64,000 nt of DNA, taken from the NCBI GenBank assembly GCA_963930775.1, contig OZ005698.1, positions 5,710,501 through 5,774,500 of the forward strand. Reading direction: 5' to 3'. The stretch is from Cliona cf. orientalis. Lineage: Eukaryota; Porifera; Demospongiae; Clionaida; Clionaidae. The position numbers were made by a program, and so were the translations under genes. The notes beneath the pieces were generated by a model, which saw only the letters and a program-made list of their open reading frames with translations, had not been told where the DNA came from and ran no database searches. Shown here piece by piece: positions 23,300-35,402 of the stretch. Position 1 is the first letter of the stretch; the number at the start of each line of letters is the position of its first letter.

Positions 23300-26200
23300 T
23301 TATCTAGCCTCATTATGCTCACCATGAGTAACTCCTGTAGCTACTGCTCCATTATCTTTAGCTTCAGTGTGATTATCTGGTGAAGCCATTAACTTCTGCA
23401 TCATATCAACAAGCTTCTCATGGTCTCCTCTACACTGTTGTAACATCTCTTGTAATTTGATTGGGTCAATTATCAACTGTTCATCTCTGCTCTCAGGATT
23501 CTCTTCAGCTAGTCTGTCCTCATCTCCGAGCACACAAATTTTCTTTGCTTCTTTCTCCAGTTTATTCTCTCCGCTCTCAGGATTCTGTTCAGTAAGTCTG
23601 TTCTCATCTCCATGTGCAGAAATTTCCTTTGCTTCTTTCTCCTGCTTATTCTCTCCACCATATCTCATTACAGGTGTACAACCAATTGTGTCATAAAGTT
23701 TAAGTTTCTGCACAAAGTCAGTCACACTAGCAGCACCGAAGCTCCTGACAGTATCATGTACTATACTCAAAGCTTTTATTTTCAAAGCATTCTCTTCACT
23801 TTGCTCGAACAGGTTATGTGATGCATCTGCATAAGAAACGGAGCTAAGAGGTTGCAGCTCATCACTCACAAATAACTCCAAAAAGCCCTGATATTGTGGC
23901 ATACGCAGGTGAAAATTTACGTAATATTGATCTATAGGGAAGGATTTAGATCCATCACCCTCACATAATGATAAACTAGTGATGAAACCAGCACTACCAT
24001 TGTCAAGTTTACCACATGAAGAAAGGTGGAGGTATTCTTTATGGCCAGTAGGAACTCTTCTTTCAGGATTTCTTTGGTCATTTGGTGAGAAAAACTTGCT
24101 TTGAGGTCTTGGAATGTTGTTATATAAATCATAGCATTTGTTTGAGCAAAATTGCAAACTATTGTTGACTGAATCAGTGCAAGATGGTCCAAAAGCTGAT
24201 GGCTCAAGGCAGATTTCACAAAGATCACTGCAATACCAACACTTGAGGCCATTTTTGAACTTGCATTTGGTGTCAATAACTGAAGGTGTCCTAAATAGAC
24301 AATACAACCATAACATACGCATACAGTGAAAGTGCATTTTGCATATTACCGTATTTCTTCTAAAAATTCGGCATGAAAATAATATTGCTTTAGCTTCACC
24401 GATTTTCAGACGTTAATATTCAACATTCTGTCTGCGTATGCATTCCATTCCCGTTTATAGCATATACGCATGATGACCTTTGTCGAAAAATTAGAGATAA
24501 TATTCAATCATTCGGTAAAGGATGCCAAATAATTAGAAGGGCTGAATTTTTAGAAGAAATACGGTATTAACCATATAATAACTCCAAATAAACACTAATT
24601 CAAAGAAATCATATAATATGCTACTTTTACAACCTGCTTTAGTAGCTATCATGCAGGGACTATTAATTGTATGAATGGCAACAAATATAACAACTAACCT
24701 TTTTGAATGAATCCAGTATTGTAATGAACAATAATTCCTAAACCCCTTGGTTTTGAGGACACGAGAAATTAGTACCCTGCTCTTCTCTAATAGACCACTT
24801 GATTTTAAGCCATCATCAAGAAATCGTTTTGGAGTCCGATCAGGAAGATGACAACTAAACTCAAAAGTACTGGGTGAAAAAAAGAACCCATAATTTGTTT
24901 GAAGACCTGGCTTGTAGTAGTGCAATATTAAATAAGGTTTCTGAGGACCATATTCAGTATCCTTTCCATACAAAATGAAGGCTGTACTGCCTTCCTCTCT
25001 ACTGTTTGGTATTGTTAGGTGAAGAAGAACTTCATGTCCATTAGGAACTACAAGTTTTCCAGCTGGATTAGTTAAGTCATGATAGTGCGAGACAGAAAAA
25101 GAGCTGGGGATGTAATTTATTACTTTAGGTTGAAATTCAAGGGCAGATACCTTGATCCCTTCTTGACTGCTTGTTTTCGAAACATCAGCATCCTTGATGC
25201 TCTTCATATAGGATGAAGGTGGAATTACTGAATCTAGATCTTTTGGTAGGGCTTTCCTTTCTGGTTGTTCCATCATCTGCTTTTCCAGCTCCATAGCCTT
25301 CACTTGAAGTGTCTTCCAGAGGGTATCAGGAATGACTTGTTGACGTGCATGATTTGGTAAAACATGGAATGTTCCTCCCTTTGGTGAGATCAAGGTAGAT
25401 TCATGAACTTCTTCAGCCAGTGAAAAATTTATAGTTGCCATAATCATACCAATTCGGAATGTATAAGATAAAGCATGAGATGAAAACCGATAGTCTTTAA
25501 ACAAGCTCATTGCTTCAGTGAAAAAACATTGAAATGGGTGGTGAATGACTGTGTTGATAAGAGAAAACGATTCCTTCAGCTCATCAGTGACTGAGATTGG
25601 TGCTATGTACAAGGAAATTTGTGGACCACCTGCTAGGTTTAGGAGAGCCTCCCTACACTGAGTAAAGGCTGAATATGCTGTTTCTTCATTCAGAAATTCA
25701 TTTCTTCCACCGGAATATTGGAAACTCAATCCACGAAAGATGAGTCCTACTAAGAATTGATACAGCCATTCACCATATTCTATATCCTGTTCTGCTTCAA
25801 CAGAAGATGGATTGCTTTTGTCATAAAAGCGACGAAAAAACTTGGGCAAAAAAAGTGACTCGTTCTTGCTGAGGATCTCCTCACAGTCATGACACAAAAG
25901 TCTAACTGCAACCTCCCTTGGAGATTTCCAATTGCCACTTAAACCAAGTTGCCAGGGCCAATTCACTAAAAAAGGCCTACCACCCACAGGCACACCACAC
26001 ACATCAGCAAAATCACGCAATATGGCATGAGAGCAAATGTGACTTTGAATAAGCTTTTTCTGCTTGGATCGACAGAGGAGGCACCGGTTGAAAGTGAATG
26101 ATTCTGATAATGCAAGCATTATTACAGTATCGAGTAAGTAACTACCTTCCTCATCAATATAGCTATTATCTAAAGAATCACCAAGTGACTGAATTGCCTG

Positions 26201-27104
26201 TTTGGCCTCCCTAATACAAACTTCTCTTTCCCTAAAATAGTCAGGACTATTTTTTGGAATCTTTTTGAGCATAAGTAAATTTTGCTTGAATATGTAGAAA
26301 CATGCTTTACCATGTAAGAGAGTGATATAATTGATTGTGGATGGATTGTGGGACTTCTTCTGGATCACCTTTCCACAGAAAGATACACACTCTTCATAGA
26401 GCTCATGCTTATAAGCTAACTCTGCGTACATGCAACAATATTTATCATCTGAAAAAAAAGAGAAGAGATAAATACATGTACATGTACATGTGTATTAGTT
26501 TACCTTCTGGAAGACTTTGGAAAGCACAATGAGGCACAACAATCTTAAGAACAGACAAGTTACTTTCTTTATCTGCTGGTAGATGACTGAGGGTTGTCAT
26601 AAGCTTGTGCCCGTATTCAACTATATTTGGGCCAACTAAATGTGACAACTGCCACAAGAGCACAACAATAGCTTCTTGCTCTTCCTTCTCTATGCATTCC
26701 AAAACCACGGCCAAGACACTAAGTCCATCTTGCTTTATAAAGTCTATACAGTTGCCTTTTAGTTGGAAAAAGCCCTTTAAAGCCAAAAGCAACTCACTTT
26801 TTGTAAAGACATGCCAAAATAATTTCTGTTCATCTTCAGAAAGTGTTTTATTGGACAATACCTTGAGAATTGTGTGGATATCGGATTGTGTCAGACTAAG
26901 GCTCTTTGCTACCTGATTACGACCAAGATGTCGGCATAATAGGGCTAAAGACAATTTGGCAAAATTACTAACAAGGAGATTTTTACCAGGAAAGGCAACA
27001 AGGATGTCAGCATATTGGCAGTTCCTGAGGTAATGGTGAAAATTCTTCTTCAGAACGAGTGTCAGCATAAAACTCATGGCCAATTTTATGAAGTAAGCAA
27101 TTAC
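23300..27104 (-). CDS. Large protein with helical/TPR-like and HNH-like zinc regions (three exons, 5' uncertain)
   Basis: Exons 27104-26504, 26448-24699 and 24290-23300 join in phase at GT-AG sites and give 1,113 residues plus stop. The first exon begins at an acceptor; an ATG at 27077 could be an internal start, so upstream exons are possible. Exon 1 is armadillo-like helical. Exon 2 opens with TPR-like helices, then has CLLCRSKQKKLIQSHI and, about 55 residues on, LLCHDCEEILSKNE. This C-x2-C...SH...C-x2-CE...E layout matches the HNH-like zinc module seen in bacterial proteins. Exon 3 starts with a second Cys-rich cluster (CWYCSDLCEICLE) and ends with two tandem 28-residue charged repeats. 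A MITE lies in the second intron. Function unknown; nucleic-acid binding is plausible. Confidence 0.7.
24347..24566. mobile_element. MITE M3, intronic copy
   Basis: Ends TACCGTATTTCTTCTAAAAA and its complement, with CGGC next, form about 26 bp inverted repeats around a 220 bp element. A close copy lies at 56721-56943. It sits in the intron between the last two exons of the 23.3-27.1 kb gene, and its right end overlaps only read-through of exon 2. Confidence 0.8.
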
Positions 27105-27387
27105 CTAAAAGGAAGGATAATAGAAAGATTATTATAGCGAATTGAAGAGGCCCAATAAGGAATATACTTTTGATAACACTGACTTCTACTTACTATGTTA
27201 CAATTCATACAAAATTTCAGCAGGTTTATAAGCTCTATCTTATAGAGCTAACCTACCTCTAATTCTGAGATTGATCACTTGCTATCCTTTACAGCTATAG
27301 CAAGTTTTATACTACACATATATTATAGATCAAAAATTATGGTCCATAGGGATTATAATGTACACATAAGTATAAATAAGAAATCGT

Positions 27388-27590
27388 AAGTAGGGATAGC
27401 CGTACCCAAGAGTATGCAAACAAACAGATGTAGGATGGGTAAGTATCAGATAAGGTGCTACCTACAGTGTATTTTGTGTTTACTTATTGGGTATCTATAA
27501 AAAAATGCAGGAAAGCACCTTCTCTGATACTTAATATCTCTACTATCCTTGCTTGCATACTGCCATCCATACTTAATTCCGTAATTTGCT
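27388..27590. mobile_element. MITE-like element with AAGTAGGGATAGC ends
   Basis: The left end (GTAAGTAGGGATAGCCGTAC) and right end (ATACTGCCATCCATACTTAA) are imperfect inverted repeats. Related ends occur at 2156, 4395 and 33125. Confidence 0.55.
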
Positions 27591-27720
27591 TTGTTTATGC
27601 TATTTCATTTTCAACCAGCCTACATGATAACTGTTTGGCATCACTATACAGAAGGCCATTCAACTGTTAAACCAATGATGAGTAGCTGAGCTTTCTTACT
27701 CACTTCTCAAAGCAGCTCAT

Positions 27721-27778
27721 TAAGCACTTGCAAGAGTGCACCTATGTGGCCACGTAGGTGCACTCTTGCATGTGCTTA
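27721..27778. repeat. 58 bp near-perfect palindrome
   Basis: Two 29 bp arms meet with no spacer at TGTGG|CCACG. The arms differ at two positions only. The repeated core is CAAGAGTGCACCTA against its complement. It can fold into a long hairpin or cruciform. Confidence 0.85.
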
Positions 27779-27940
27779 TAATGCCAATTGTGGATAGTGC
27801 ACTGCTTGTGCTCAGTTGACAACAATATGGTGGGCATGGTTAGAATGGAAGCGTTTCATTTTTAACGTGCAGATTGTTTTCCATTAAACTATAGCATGAT
27901 TACGATGTGTGTTACAAAACAGAATGGATTCAGAAATTAA

Positions 27941-28335
27941 ACACTAAGTAGAAAAAAAAAGCAAATTTAAATAATTAAATAAATAATCTAATTCATGGGG
28001 GATTTGGGAGCACTTGGGGGGATAATTTTTACATGGGCACGCAGAATGGGTCGAAACTAGAGATTTGATCCTGGGGAATTTTGATTCACGCCTTAGAATT
28101 AAAGTTACAGCCCTTTGAAGTTACCCCATATGTTTGTATAGGAAGCCATGCATTTGCAATGTTTTCCGCCCACGCGCTACGTGAGGGGCGGGGCCACGCG
28201 CGCACATTAACGTGACGACCATTATCCACTTAGATCAAAATTGATGTATAGGCTGCCTGCTTGCATTGTATGGCTCTACTATGCATCCAGCTCAACTATG
28301 TGGCGGTTTTCAAACAATTTTTTTCTGCTTAGTGT
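27941..28335 (+). mobile_element. Repeat M2, copy 1
   Basis: It begins ACACTAAGTAGAAAAAAAAA and ends TTTTTTTCTGCTTAGTGT, an inverted pair of about 18 bp. The interior includes a CG-rich block GCGCTACGTGAGGGGCGGGG. Direct copies lie at 28353-28762 and 51296-51675. Confidence 0.85.
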
Positions 28336-28352
28336 TCTGGTCGCCTTGTTAC

Positions 28353-28762
28353 ACACTAAGTAGAAAAAAAAAGCAAATCAAATAAATAAATAAATAATAT
28401 AATTATTGGAGCTCTGGGCAACATCTGAGGATACAATTTTTATATGGGCATGCAGAGTGACATGAATCTAGAAAGATGATAAAGCCGGATTTTTGATTCA
28501 CAGCTTTAATTTAAAGATATGCCCCCTACAATATCTCCCATAGGATTGCATAGGGAAGCCATACGTTTGCAATGTTTTATGCGCATGCGCTACGTGAAAA
28601 ACGGGGAATACCCGTTTTGCACGCGCACATATTGCGCTGACGACCTTTACCCGATTTGATCAAAATTTGAGTACAGGTTGCCTGCTTGCACTGAATGGCT
28701 CTACTATGCATCCAGCTCGACTATGTGGAGGTTTCCGGACAATTTTTTTTTCTGCTTAGTGT
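28353..28762 (+). mobile_element. Repeat M2, copy 2 (tandem neighbour)
   Basis: It has the same ends and interior order as copy 1 and starts 17 bp after copy 1 ends. It is followed by GTCCCCTTG and a pure A-run (from about 28774 to 28797). The A-tail leaves open whether the family moves through RNA or through DNA. Confidence 0.85.
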
Positions 28763-29702
28763 GTGGTCCCCTTGAAAAAAAAAAAAAAAAAAAAAAATTA
28801 GGGTGTAAAATTGTGGTAGTATCGAATTCTATGGAGTAGCTAATAGAGAAGAATAACTTTGAATTTTTGGAGATCTGCTATAGTTTTCAGACACATTCTT
28901 GGACTCACTGTGTAGAAAATCAGCCAAAAATAATGAATATGATGTCTAGAATCGTTGAAAGGTCACAGTTAGAATTTACAGGCATTTTGTAATGTATTAC
29001 ATGCCTGTGTAATCCCTAATTGTAGAGTGTACTGACTCCATGATAGTGTTTCTGTATAGTAAATGCATATACTTTCAGCATAAGTAGAATAATGCTAAAC
29101 GTCAAGCTAGTCTTGTTGATAACAAGATTTGCTTCTTCTCTATCGCCTATCATAGAGTCGGTAGACTCTATAAGTAGGGATGACCTGGATATGCCATATA
29201 TGTAATGCATTACAAATACCCAAATATCTCAAAATAAGTAGTTTTATGAAATTTCTAAGTGTGAAAATCAGAATCTTTCAGCAAATTATTTATCTAATAA
29301 GACCAAGATCATTCATCAAATCAATTGTACATGCTAGAACCAGATGTTCAAAAAAATGGCCATTTCTCATTCTTTCTTTCTTCTTTCTTTCTTTCTCATT
29401 TCCAGGGCTAGCTCAAGACTGTCTGTACCTCTCACCTTACTTCTCATATAAATTTGTAGCGCGCAGTGCAGTGGCATGCTAATTTGGCGTTATCTCAACA
29501 GTTATGTAATAGTGGGTGTGTACGGCGCATTAACGATTGGGTGTGTCTGATAACGCCATTTTGTGATATAATGCGCACGCTCGGAATGTGTTGCCATGGT
29601 AAAGTCACGTGACAGCGCCTGGCCGCGCCCTAGGCTACTAGCACGTGCAGCGATGCGCTGGATCAATCATGGATATGAAGGTGCAAGGCTCGAGAAGCGG
29701 TA

Positions 29703-32700
29703 AGGCGATCATTAGTGAAGAAAGCCTTTGCACCACATCAAATGCTCCTGGGGTTAGTGATGAGCATGTTTTGGTGGAAGATCCATCACCTCAAACAGAA
29801 TCCCAATGACTTTCCAGCCGGCATCCGGATCATGTAAGTGTTTTATATTTTAATGTACGTAGTTTATGTCCCAAAATTGATAATTTACGACTGATTTGTG
29901 CTAGTATGTGTCCTGGTTTTATTTGTGTTGTGGAAACATGGCTAAGTAATGAGATAGATGACTCTGAAATATGCATTCAGGGGTACACATCTGTTAGGTT
30001 AGACCGCTCTAGACATGGCGGTGGCCTTATAATTTATGTCCATAATTTGTTTTTCTTTTTCTGTATTATTCAAAGGGAGCCCTGACTTTGAATTTCTTAT
30101 GTTATCCTGTAAATCATTCACCAACAATCCTGATTTCTATCTCGCTCTGTTTTATAGACCACCTAGCTCAAATCCTTTATTGTTAGATACTTTATTTTCT
30201 ATTTTTTGTACTTTTAACCCTTCTGTCTTTAATAATTTTTGTATAGTTGGAGATTTTAATGTTAATTATTTATTGCCCACTACTCCCTTATTTAATAAAC
30301 TTTCCAGTATTATGTCATCTTTCTGTTTATCACAGATTGTATCTGAGCCCACACAAATTGTGAATAGCACATCAACCCTCACTGACCTTGCATTCACTTC
30401 TACACATAGAATGGTGTAGCTTTGTGAGACGATTCCACCACTAGCTAATTCTGACCACCTTGGCATCCACCTTATCTTGTCTATCAAATTGCACAAGAAC
30501 AATATTCAAAAGCCGCAAACTAGAAAAGTATGGCAGTACAATCTAGCAAATTTTGATCAAGCTGTAGAGCTATTGGAATCAGTTGAGTGGGAGAATCTAC
30601 TGAGCAACACTGACTCTAGTCTGTACTGGTCTACTTGGAAACACTACTTCTTACAAGTCATGGATATTTCAATTCCGCATATCACAGTCCACACCAAGAA
30701 GTTTGGAAGTATTCCATGGATCAATAAAATAAATGAGATTAAAAAGGCTATGACGAAACGGAATACACTATATCGATGTCTAAAACGAAGCAATGCAAAT
30801 AATTTGGCTACTGACCGTATGTGGTACACAGCAATGCGTAATAAGGTAGTCACATTGTTACGTGAAAGCAAACAACGGTTCTTTGATGAACTTAATAATG
30901 CTGATACCAAGCAATTTTGGAGGACGATGAGAATTCTGAACAGAAAATCCTCCTCTATACCTTCCTTACAAGACGAAAATAATGCCACCATTGAGTCAAA
31001 CACTGGTAAGGCTAATGCCCTCAATAGCTTCTTTCATAGATGCTTCAATTATACTTTTCCATCCCTGATCGAGTTTCCAGATGCATTTGAAATGAGCCTA
31101 CTACCAAATGAATGCCCGAAGCAACTACTCTCTACAGAAGAATCAGTGTACGATCTATTAATCACCCTTGATACAAGTAAATCTACTGGATGTGACGGTG
31201 TGTCAGCAAGTATGTTGAAACAGACAGCCTGTAGCATTGCGCTTCCACTTTCAAAATTTATCAATCTCTCACTCTCGACTGGGCAAGTGCCGTATGAATG
31301 GAAGTTGGCTAGAATAACCCCAATCCCAAAGCCTGGTAAAGACAAGAATAAGACTGCTGGATATAGACCAATATCTATACTACCCATCGCATCAAAAATT
31401 ATAGAAAAGCATGTCAAAAAGATAGTACTGGATCATCTTACAACATATGCCCCAATATCGCCAAGACAATAGGGATTTATGGAGTCACGCTCTACGATAT
31501 CTGCTCTAATCAAAGTAATAGATGATTGGTCACAAGCTCTGGATCAAGGAAGAGAAGTTTGTGTCATATTTTTTGATGTCAGTAAGGCATTTGACAAAGT
31601 ACCACACCTTCCCCTTCTCCAGCAAATGGAAGAAATCAATCTGAATCCACATCTAATTAGATGGTTTAAGGACTACCTGTCCGATAGACATCAGGTTGTA
31701 GCAGTTGGAGGTGAATTATCCAACTAATTACCAGTTGTATCAGGTGTACCACAAGGCAGTATTCTTGGTCCCTTGCTATTTATTGTGTACATCAATAACG
31801 TCGTTACAACCATCTCATCTGGCAGCGAAATTAATATGTTTGCTGATGACATCGCTTTATACCGTATAATTACATCAACAAATGACTATGCAGTGTTACA
31901 GGAAGATATCAGTGCCATTACTTCTTTCTTTAACTATAAACATCTTAACTTTAACGAAGATAAAATGTCGTATGATGTTAATCTCAAGAAAAAGGTCCAA
32001 CTCCTTATCTCCTCCTCGACTATATCTAAACTCTACAGAGCTGGTCCAGGTTGAGAGCTACAAGTATTTAGGAATAATAATAACAATTACTCTTTCTTGG
32101 CGACCCCACATTATAGCTTTGTGTAAGAAGGCAAGGAAACTAATTGGAATGATGTATAGGAGTTTATACAAACACTGCAACCAAAACACTCTTCTGAAAC
32201 TATTATATTTGACTACCATCAGGCCTCACTCGGAGTATGCGTCTCCAGTATGGAATCCCTTTCACAAAGGAGAAATTAAAAATATTGAGAATGTACAGAA
32301 GCTTGCACTTAGAATATGTTTAAAAGCTTGGAATTCGGATTATGAAAAATTATTGGAAAGTGCACACATACCAACACTAAGCAGTAGGCGGACACAAGCC
32401 AGAATGAGCCATCTTTCAAAGATTGTTAGACAGCAAACTCACTTCCCCGACGCTCCAATTATATCACATCAACATCCATACAATACTAGAACATCAAGTC
32501 AGCTGAATACTCTCATGATACCAAGAGCAAACACAGCATCATATCAGGCTTCATTTTTTCCAAGAACACTAGCACAGTGGAATAAACAAAAAGTCAGTAC
32601 AATACCACAAGCTGCACCAAACTATTAGTAACAGTTACACTAGTAATTATTAATATTAGTGATTTAATTGTTTAGGCATACACTTTGAATTAGCATCTTT

Positions 32701-32762
32701 GCTATTTTGTATGTCTGCTGTATGCATTGTAGCTACAGAAATAAGTATAAAGAAAAAAAAAA
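29703..32762 (+). pseudogene. Non-LTR retrotransposon (CR1/Jockey-like LINE), broken
   Basis: The apurinic-type endonuclease runs from about 29850 (YFNVRSLCPKIDNL, VVETWL, GGGLIIYV) to about 30415, with FCIVGDFNVN near 30240. The reverse transcriptase follows: linker and fingers 30477-31470, FFDVSKAFDKVPH near 31570, SGVPQGSILGPLLF near 31740, FADD near 31840, and the thumb to about 32625. Most pieces share one frame. It is interrupted by stops at 30417, 31470 and 31725 and by a frameshift near 31980. Two of the stops replace residues where Trp is common in the family. The 3' end is an A-run (about 32751-32760). It is inactive but fairly young, since long blocks are readable. Confidence 0.85.
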
Positions 32763-33124
32763 TAGACATAGGTGAACTATATTCGCTAGCACGTGCAGTG
32801 CTAGTGCTCCGCTGGATCGATCATATATATCACACTATCATACGAAGGCTCCGACAAGGCTCGAGGAGCGGTAACGTACAGATCATAAAATTATGCCTGG
32901 TACTGAGAGAGCTGCTGCCAACAATAAAACTTAGAACTCAGTTTTCTCCCTAAGCGGAGTCTCATGGGCCGCCTAAATAATACTATTATAGGCATATGAA
33001 CGCAAGTTAATGAGGAGCATGGCTATGAATTTTGACACCTCCCATTAACCTTCCACTCATGGATAGAAGTTGTGATAAGATGGCATTGATAAATTACACT
33101 AAGTACAATAAAAAAAGAACAGAA

Positions 33125-33496
33125 ACAAGTATAAAAAACAATTGAATAAATTGAAGAATGAAGTAGGGATGGCAGGATCAAAAAGTATACAAATAAGAGA
33201 TAATCGTATCTACTATACATCCCCATACTTGCTTTTTGAGGGGTACAAAAATAACCAGTAATAATGCGATTGAATCAAAACTGATAAACTCGAACCATTA
33301 TGACAACTAGGGAACAACCTAAATATCTCCCACATACCGCACTCAACAAACACGTCGACATTAATAGGTGCATAATAGTCGAGAAAGCAAGCGTAGGGAT
33401 GTATAGTAGATACGATTATCTCGTTTGTGTACTTTTTGATCCTGCATGCCATCCCTACTTCATTCTTCAATTTATTCAATTGTTTTTTATACTTGT
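33125..33496. mobile_element. MITE-like element, long terminal inverted repeats (copy 2)
   Basis: Ends ACAAGTATAAAAAACAATTG and its complement frame arms of about 110 bp that include AAGTAGGGATGGCAGGATC. The interior is the reverse complement of 2156-2530. It sits in the 3' part of composite repeat R1, as in copy 1. Confidence 0.8.
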
Positions 33497-33849
33497 AATC
33501 TTATAAGGGTGAGTCTACATTTCATTTATCAGGAAAGCTGTGTGCGAATTCTAGTTAACACTCTCACCAATAGGCTCTGTGTATTAGCAGCTGTAGACTA
33601 GGTTGATCAAAAAGCATAGTTTATTTCACTTTAGCATCTATGCCTACCTTCTGTAGCATAGTAAGAGTTAGAAGAAAGGTTCTCTGACATGAATATGAAA
33701 ACAATTGGACTTATACATTTTTTGACCTGAGGTAATGAAAACGTGCATTACGCAACTTGCCAGTTTTCACAATAATTATGCTAAATTTTCCCAAATCCTG
33801 TCATATAATTCGTATCAGAGTTAGGCTTCATAGAAGGTAGGGAGCCTTC
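33497..33849. other. Non-coding stretch
   Basis: AT-rich sequence with no open frame of interest and no recognised repeat. Confidence 0.35.
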
Positions 33850-34760
33850 CTGAGACTCAGTTAGAAGGCTGAGCATTTGTACTTGGCTCTGATTGGGTTT
33901 CATTTTCACCTGTCACAACCAAATCCATCATCTCAAGGTTTGTGGATTCTTGAACATCTTTCTTTTCCATTTCAGTTACATATAAATCAAGGTCTGGAAG
34001 CGTGGATCAAGAGAACCTGCTGCACAAAGCATCTCCTGTTGGTTTAGTGAAGAATAAAAACAACACAAATCAGTTGAAATTGCTTCTTTTAAAGCTTTCC
34101 TTGATGCATGGTGTATCACCTTCTTCTACCCAAGTACCATTTTAAGTAGCTCGTACGGTAGTCTAAGACGACTAATCATGCTTAAGGTTTGATAAGATGA
34201 CGCACTCATGGCTGTGGAAAGACAGCAGTGAGCTCCTTCATGATTGTCCTTGGGAGCAAATACCTAACCTCATGTAGTTGGTCCAGAAGAACTCCACACA
34301 GTGGCTGCTGAACCACCTGTATTCACTCTGACATTATGTAACCCTAACTCTAACCATTGTAGGGCAGGATTAAACATACTCCAAAGACTGTCCTTTAGAT
34401 AGAAGCCTCTTGTTTCCCTCTAACTGTGTGTTGTGTTGACTTATGACCTAATTATGAAACCGCTGAGCTAACTTCTTGCATTTACCTAACACTTGTACAA
34501 TGGATGGTATACTTGGAGACCTTTTTCTATGCTGAGCCGCAATTGTATAACCAATGCATGTCATGAAAGATGCATAAAGGATATACAATTTTCTGTGACA
34601 TTGGTAATGTGTTTGAAACATTGTCAGTGGTACAGCCAAATGCCCTGTATTCAAGTTCCATTCCTTGAGAACTGCTTGTAGCTCTACAGCTAAGTTTCTG
34701 CTATGTGCCTCTCATCCACCTCATATGTATATGTTCATTTTACCACTTTCGTCGACTGTA
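33850..34760 (-). pseudogene. hAT-type (ZBED-like) transposase relic
   Basis: On the minus strand a series of fragments matches the hAT transposase order: LQAVLKEWNL (near 34680), IGYTIAAQHRKR (near 34540), VQVLGKCKKLAQRFHN (near 34500), QQPLCGVLLDQLHEVRYLLP (near 34300), MSASSYQTLSMISRL (near 34205) and AAGSLDPRFQTL (near 34015). The LDPRF motif and the LGKCRKL-type helix are characteristic of hAT proteins. Stops and frame changes separate the pieces. The catalytic residues are not all present and the N-terminal zinc finger is not seen. Confidence 0.65.
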
Positions 34761-35351
34761 AATCTGGAGAACTTTCAAACCTTGCATACAGAGGAGTGGC
34801 TTGAGTTACTGGGATCTGGCTAACGATCCAGCGACAGTTGCTACTATCTGAATTTGATATTTTTCCATGTGGCATTGCAATTAAATTATAGTGCTTGCAT
34901 GCAGATCACTTGTGCACATGCATAATTGATTTATGGGGATGCGGTGGACCGGACTCCTGCAATCTATCAATAGAGAGCTAAGTATGCCTATTGCTATTAT
35001 GGTATGGACATTTCCAGCGACACATCACGCAATCAATTATAATGGTTACGTCATTTAACATGAAAAGCAGTGGCGCCACATCATCTAGAAAGTGTTGCCA
35101 TGGCATAGTCATAACCAGCTAAGGAACACAGGAAATAATCATGGTAGAGGAAGATACTAGAATTCATGGATTCCGAACTATCAACTGAACGTTGCTTAGC
35201 TCTTCTATATACAACAAGACCACATTGGTAGGTCACTATTAGCTTCACTTATTGGGTGTGCTTGCCTAACCAGCAATTAAAATTCAACCATAATAGAGTG
35301 CCTACAGCAGTGGTTAAAGAGAGGTAAGGTTCTGTTGCATTCCACCAATCA
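34761..35351. other. Non-coding stretch
   Basis: No gene or repeat recognised. The segment leads into a palindrome and then the ParB-like exons. Confidence 0.35.
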
Positions 35352-35400
35352 CACTAGTGCACCAAGTCAAGCTTATTAAGCTTGACTTGGTGCACTAGTG
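35352..35400. repeat. 49 bp perfect palindrome
   Basis: Two 24 bp arms, CACTAGTGCACCAAGTCAAG plus CTTA and the exact complement, are separated by a single T. It lies directly upstream of the ParB-like exon and includes a TGA that closes that frame. A similar palindrome is at 27721. Confidence 0.9.
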
Positions 35401-35402
35401 CT

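Larger units (their letters stand above)
29012..33496 (+). mobile_element. Composite repeat R1, copy carrying a LINE
   Basis: The 5' flank (29.15-29.70 kb) and the 3' flank (32.77-33.5 kb) together equal the reverse complement of 2156-3405. The LINE lies between two R1 subunits, after GAGAAGCGGTAAG at 29702, and the host repeat resumes at TAGACATAGG (about 32763) after an A-run. A small 35 bp inverted-repeat element lies at 29012-29170 at the 5' edge and a MITE at 33125-33496 at the 3' edge. Confidence 0.75.

Noticed and set aside
29350-29400. TTCTTTCTTTCTT microsatellite as a possible regulatory array
   Set aside because: It is a shared part of composite repeat R1 (its complement is at about 3150), so it is repeat-derived.
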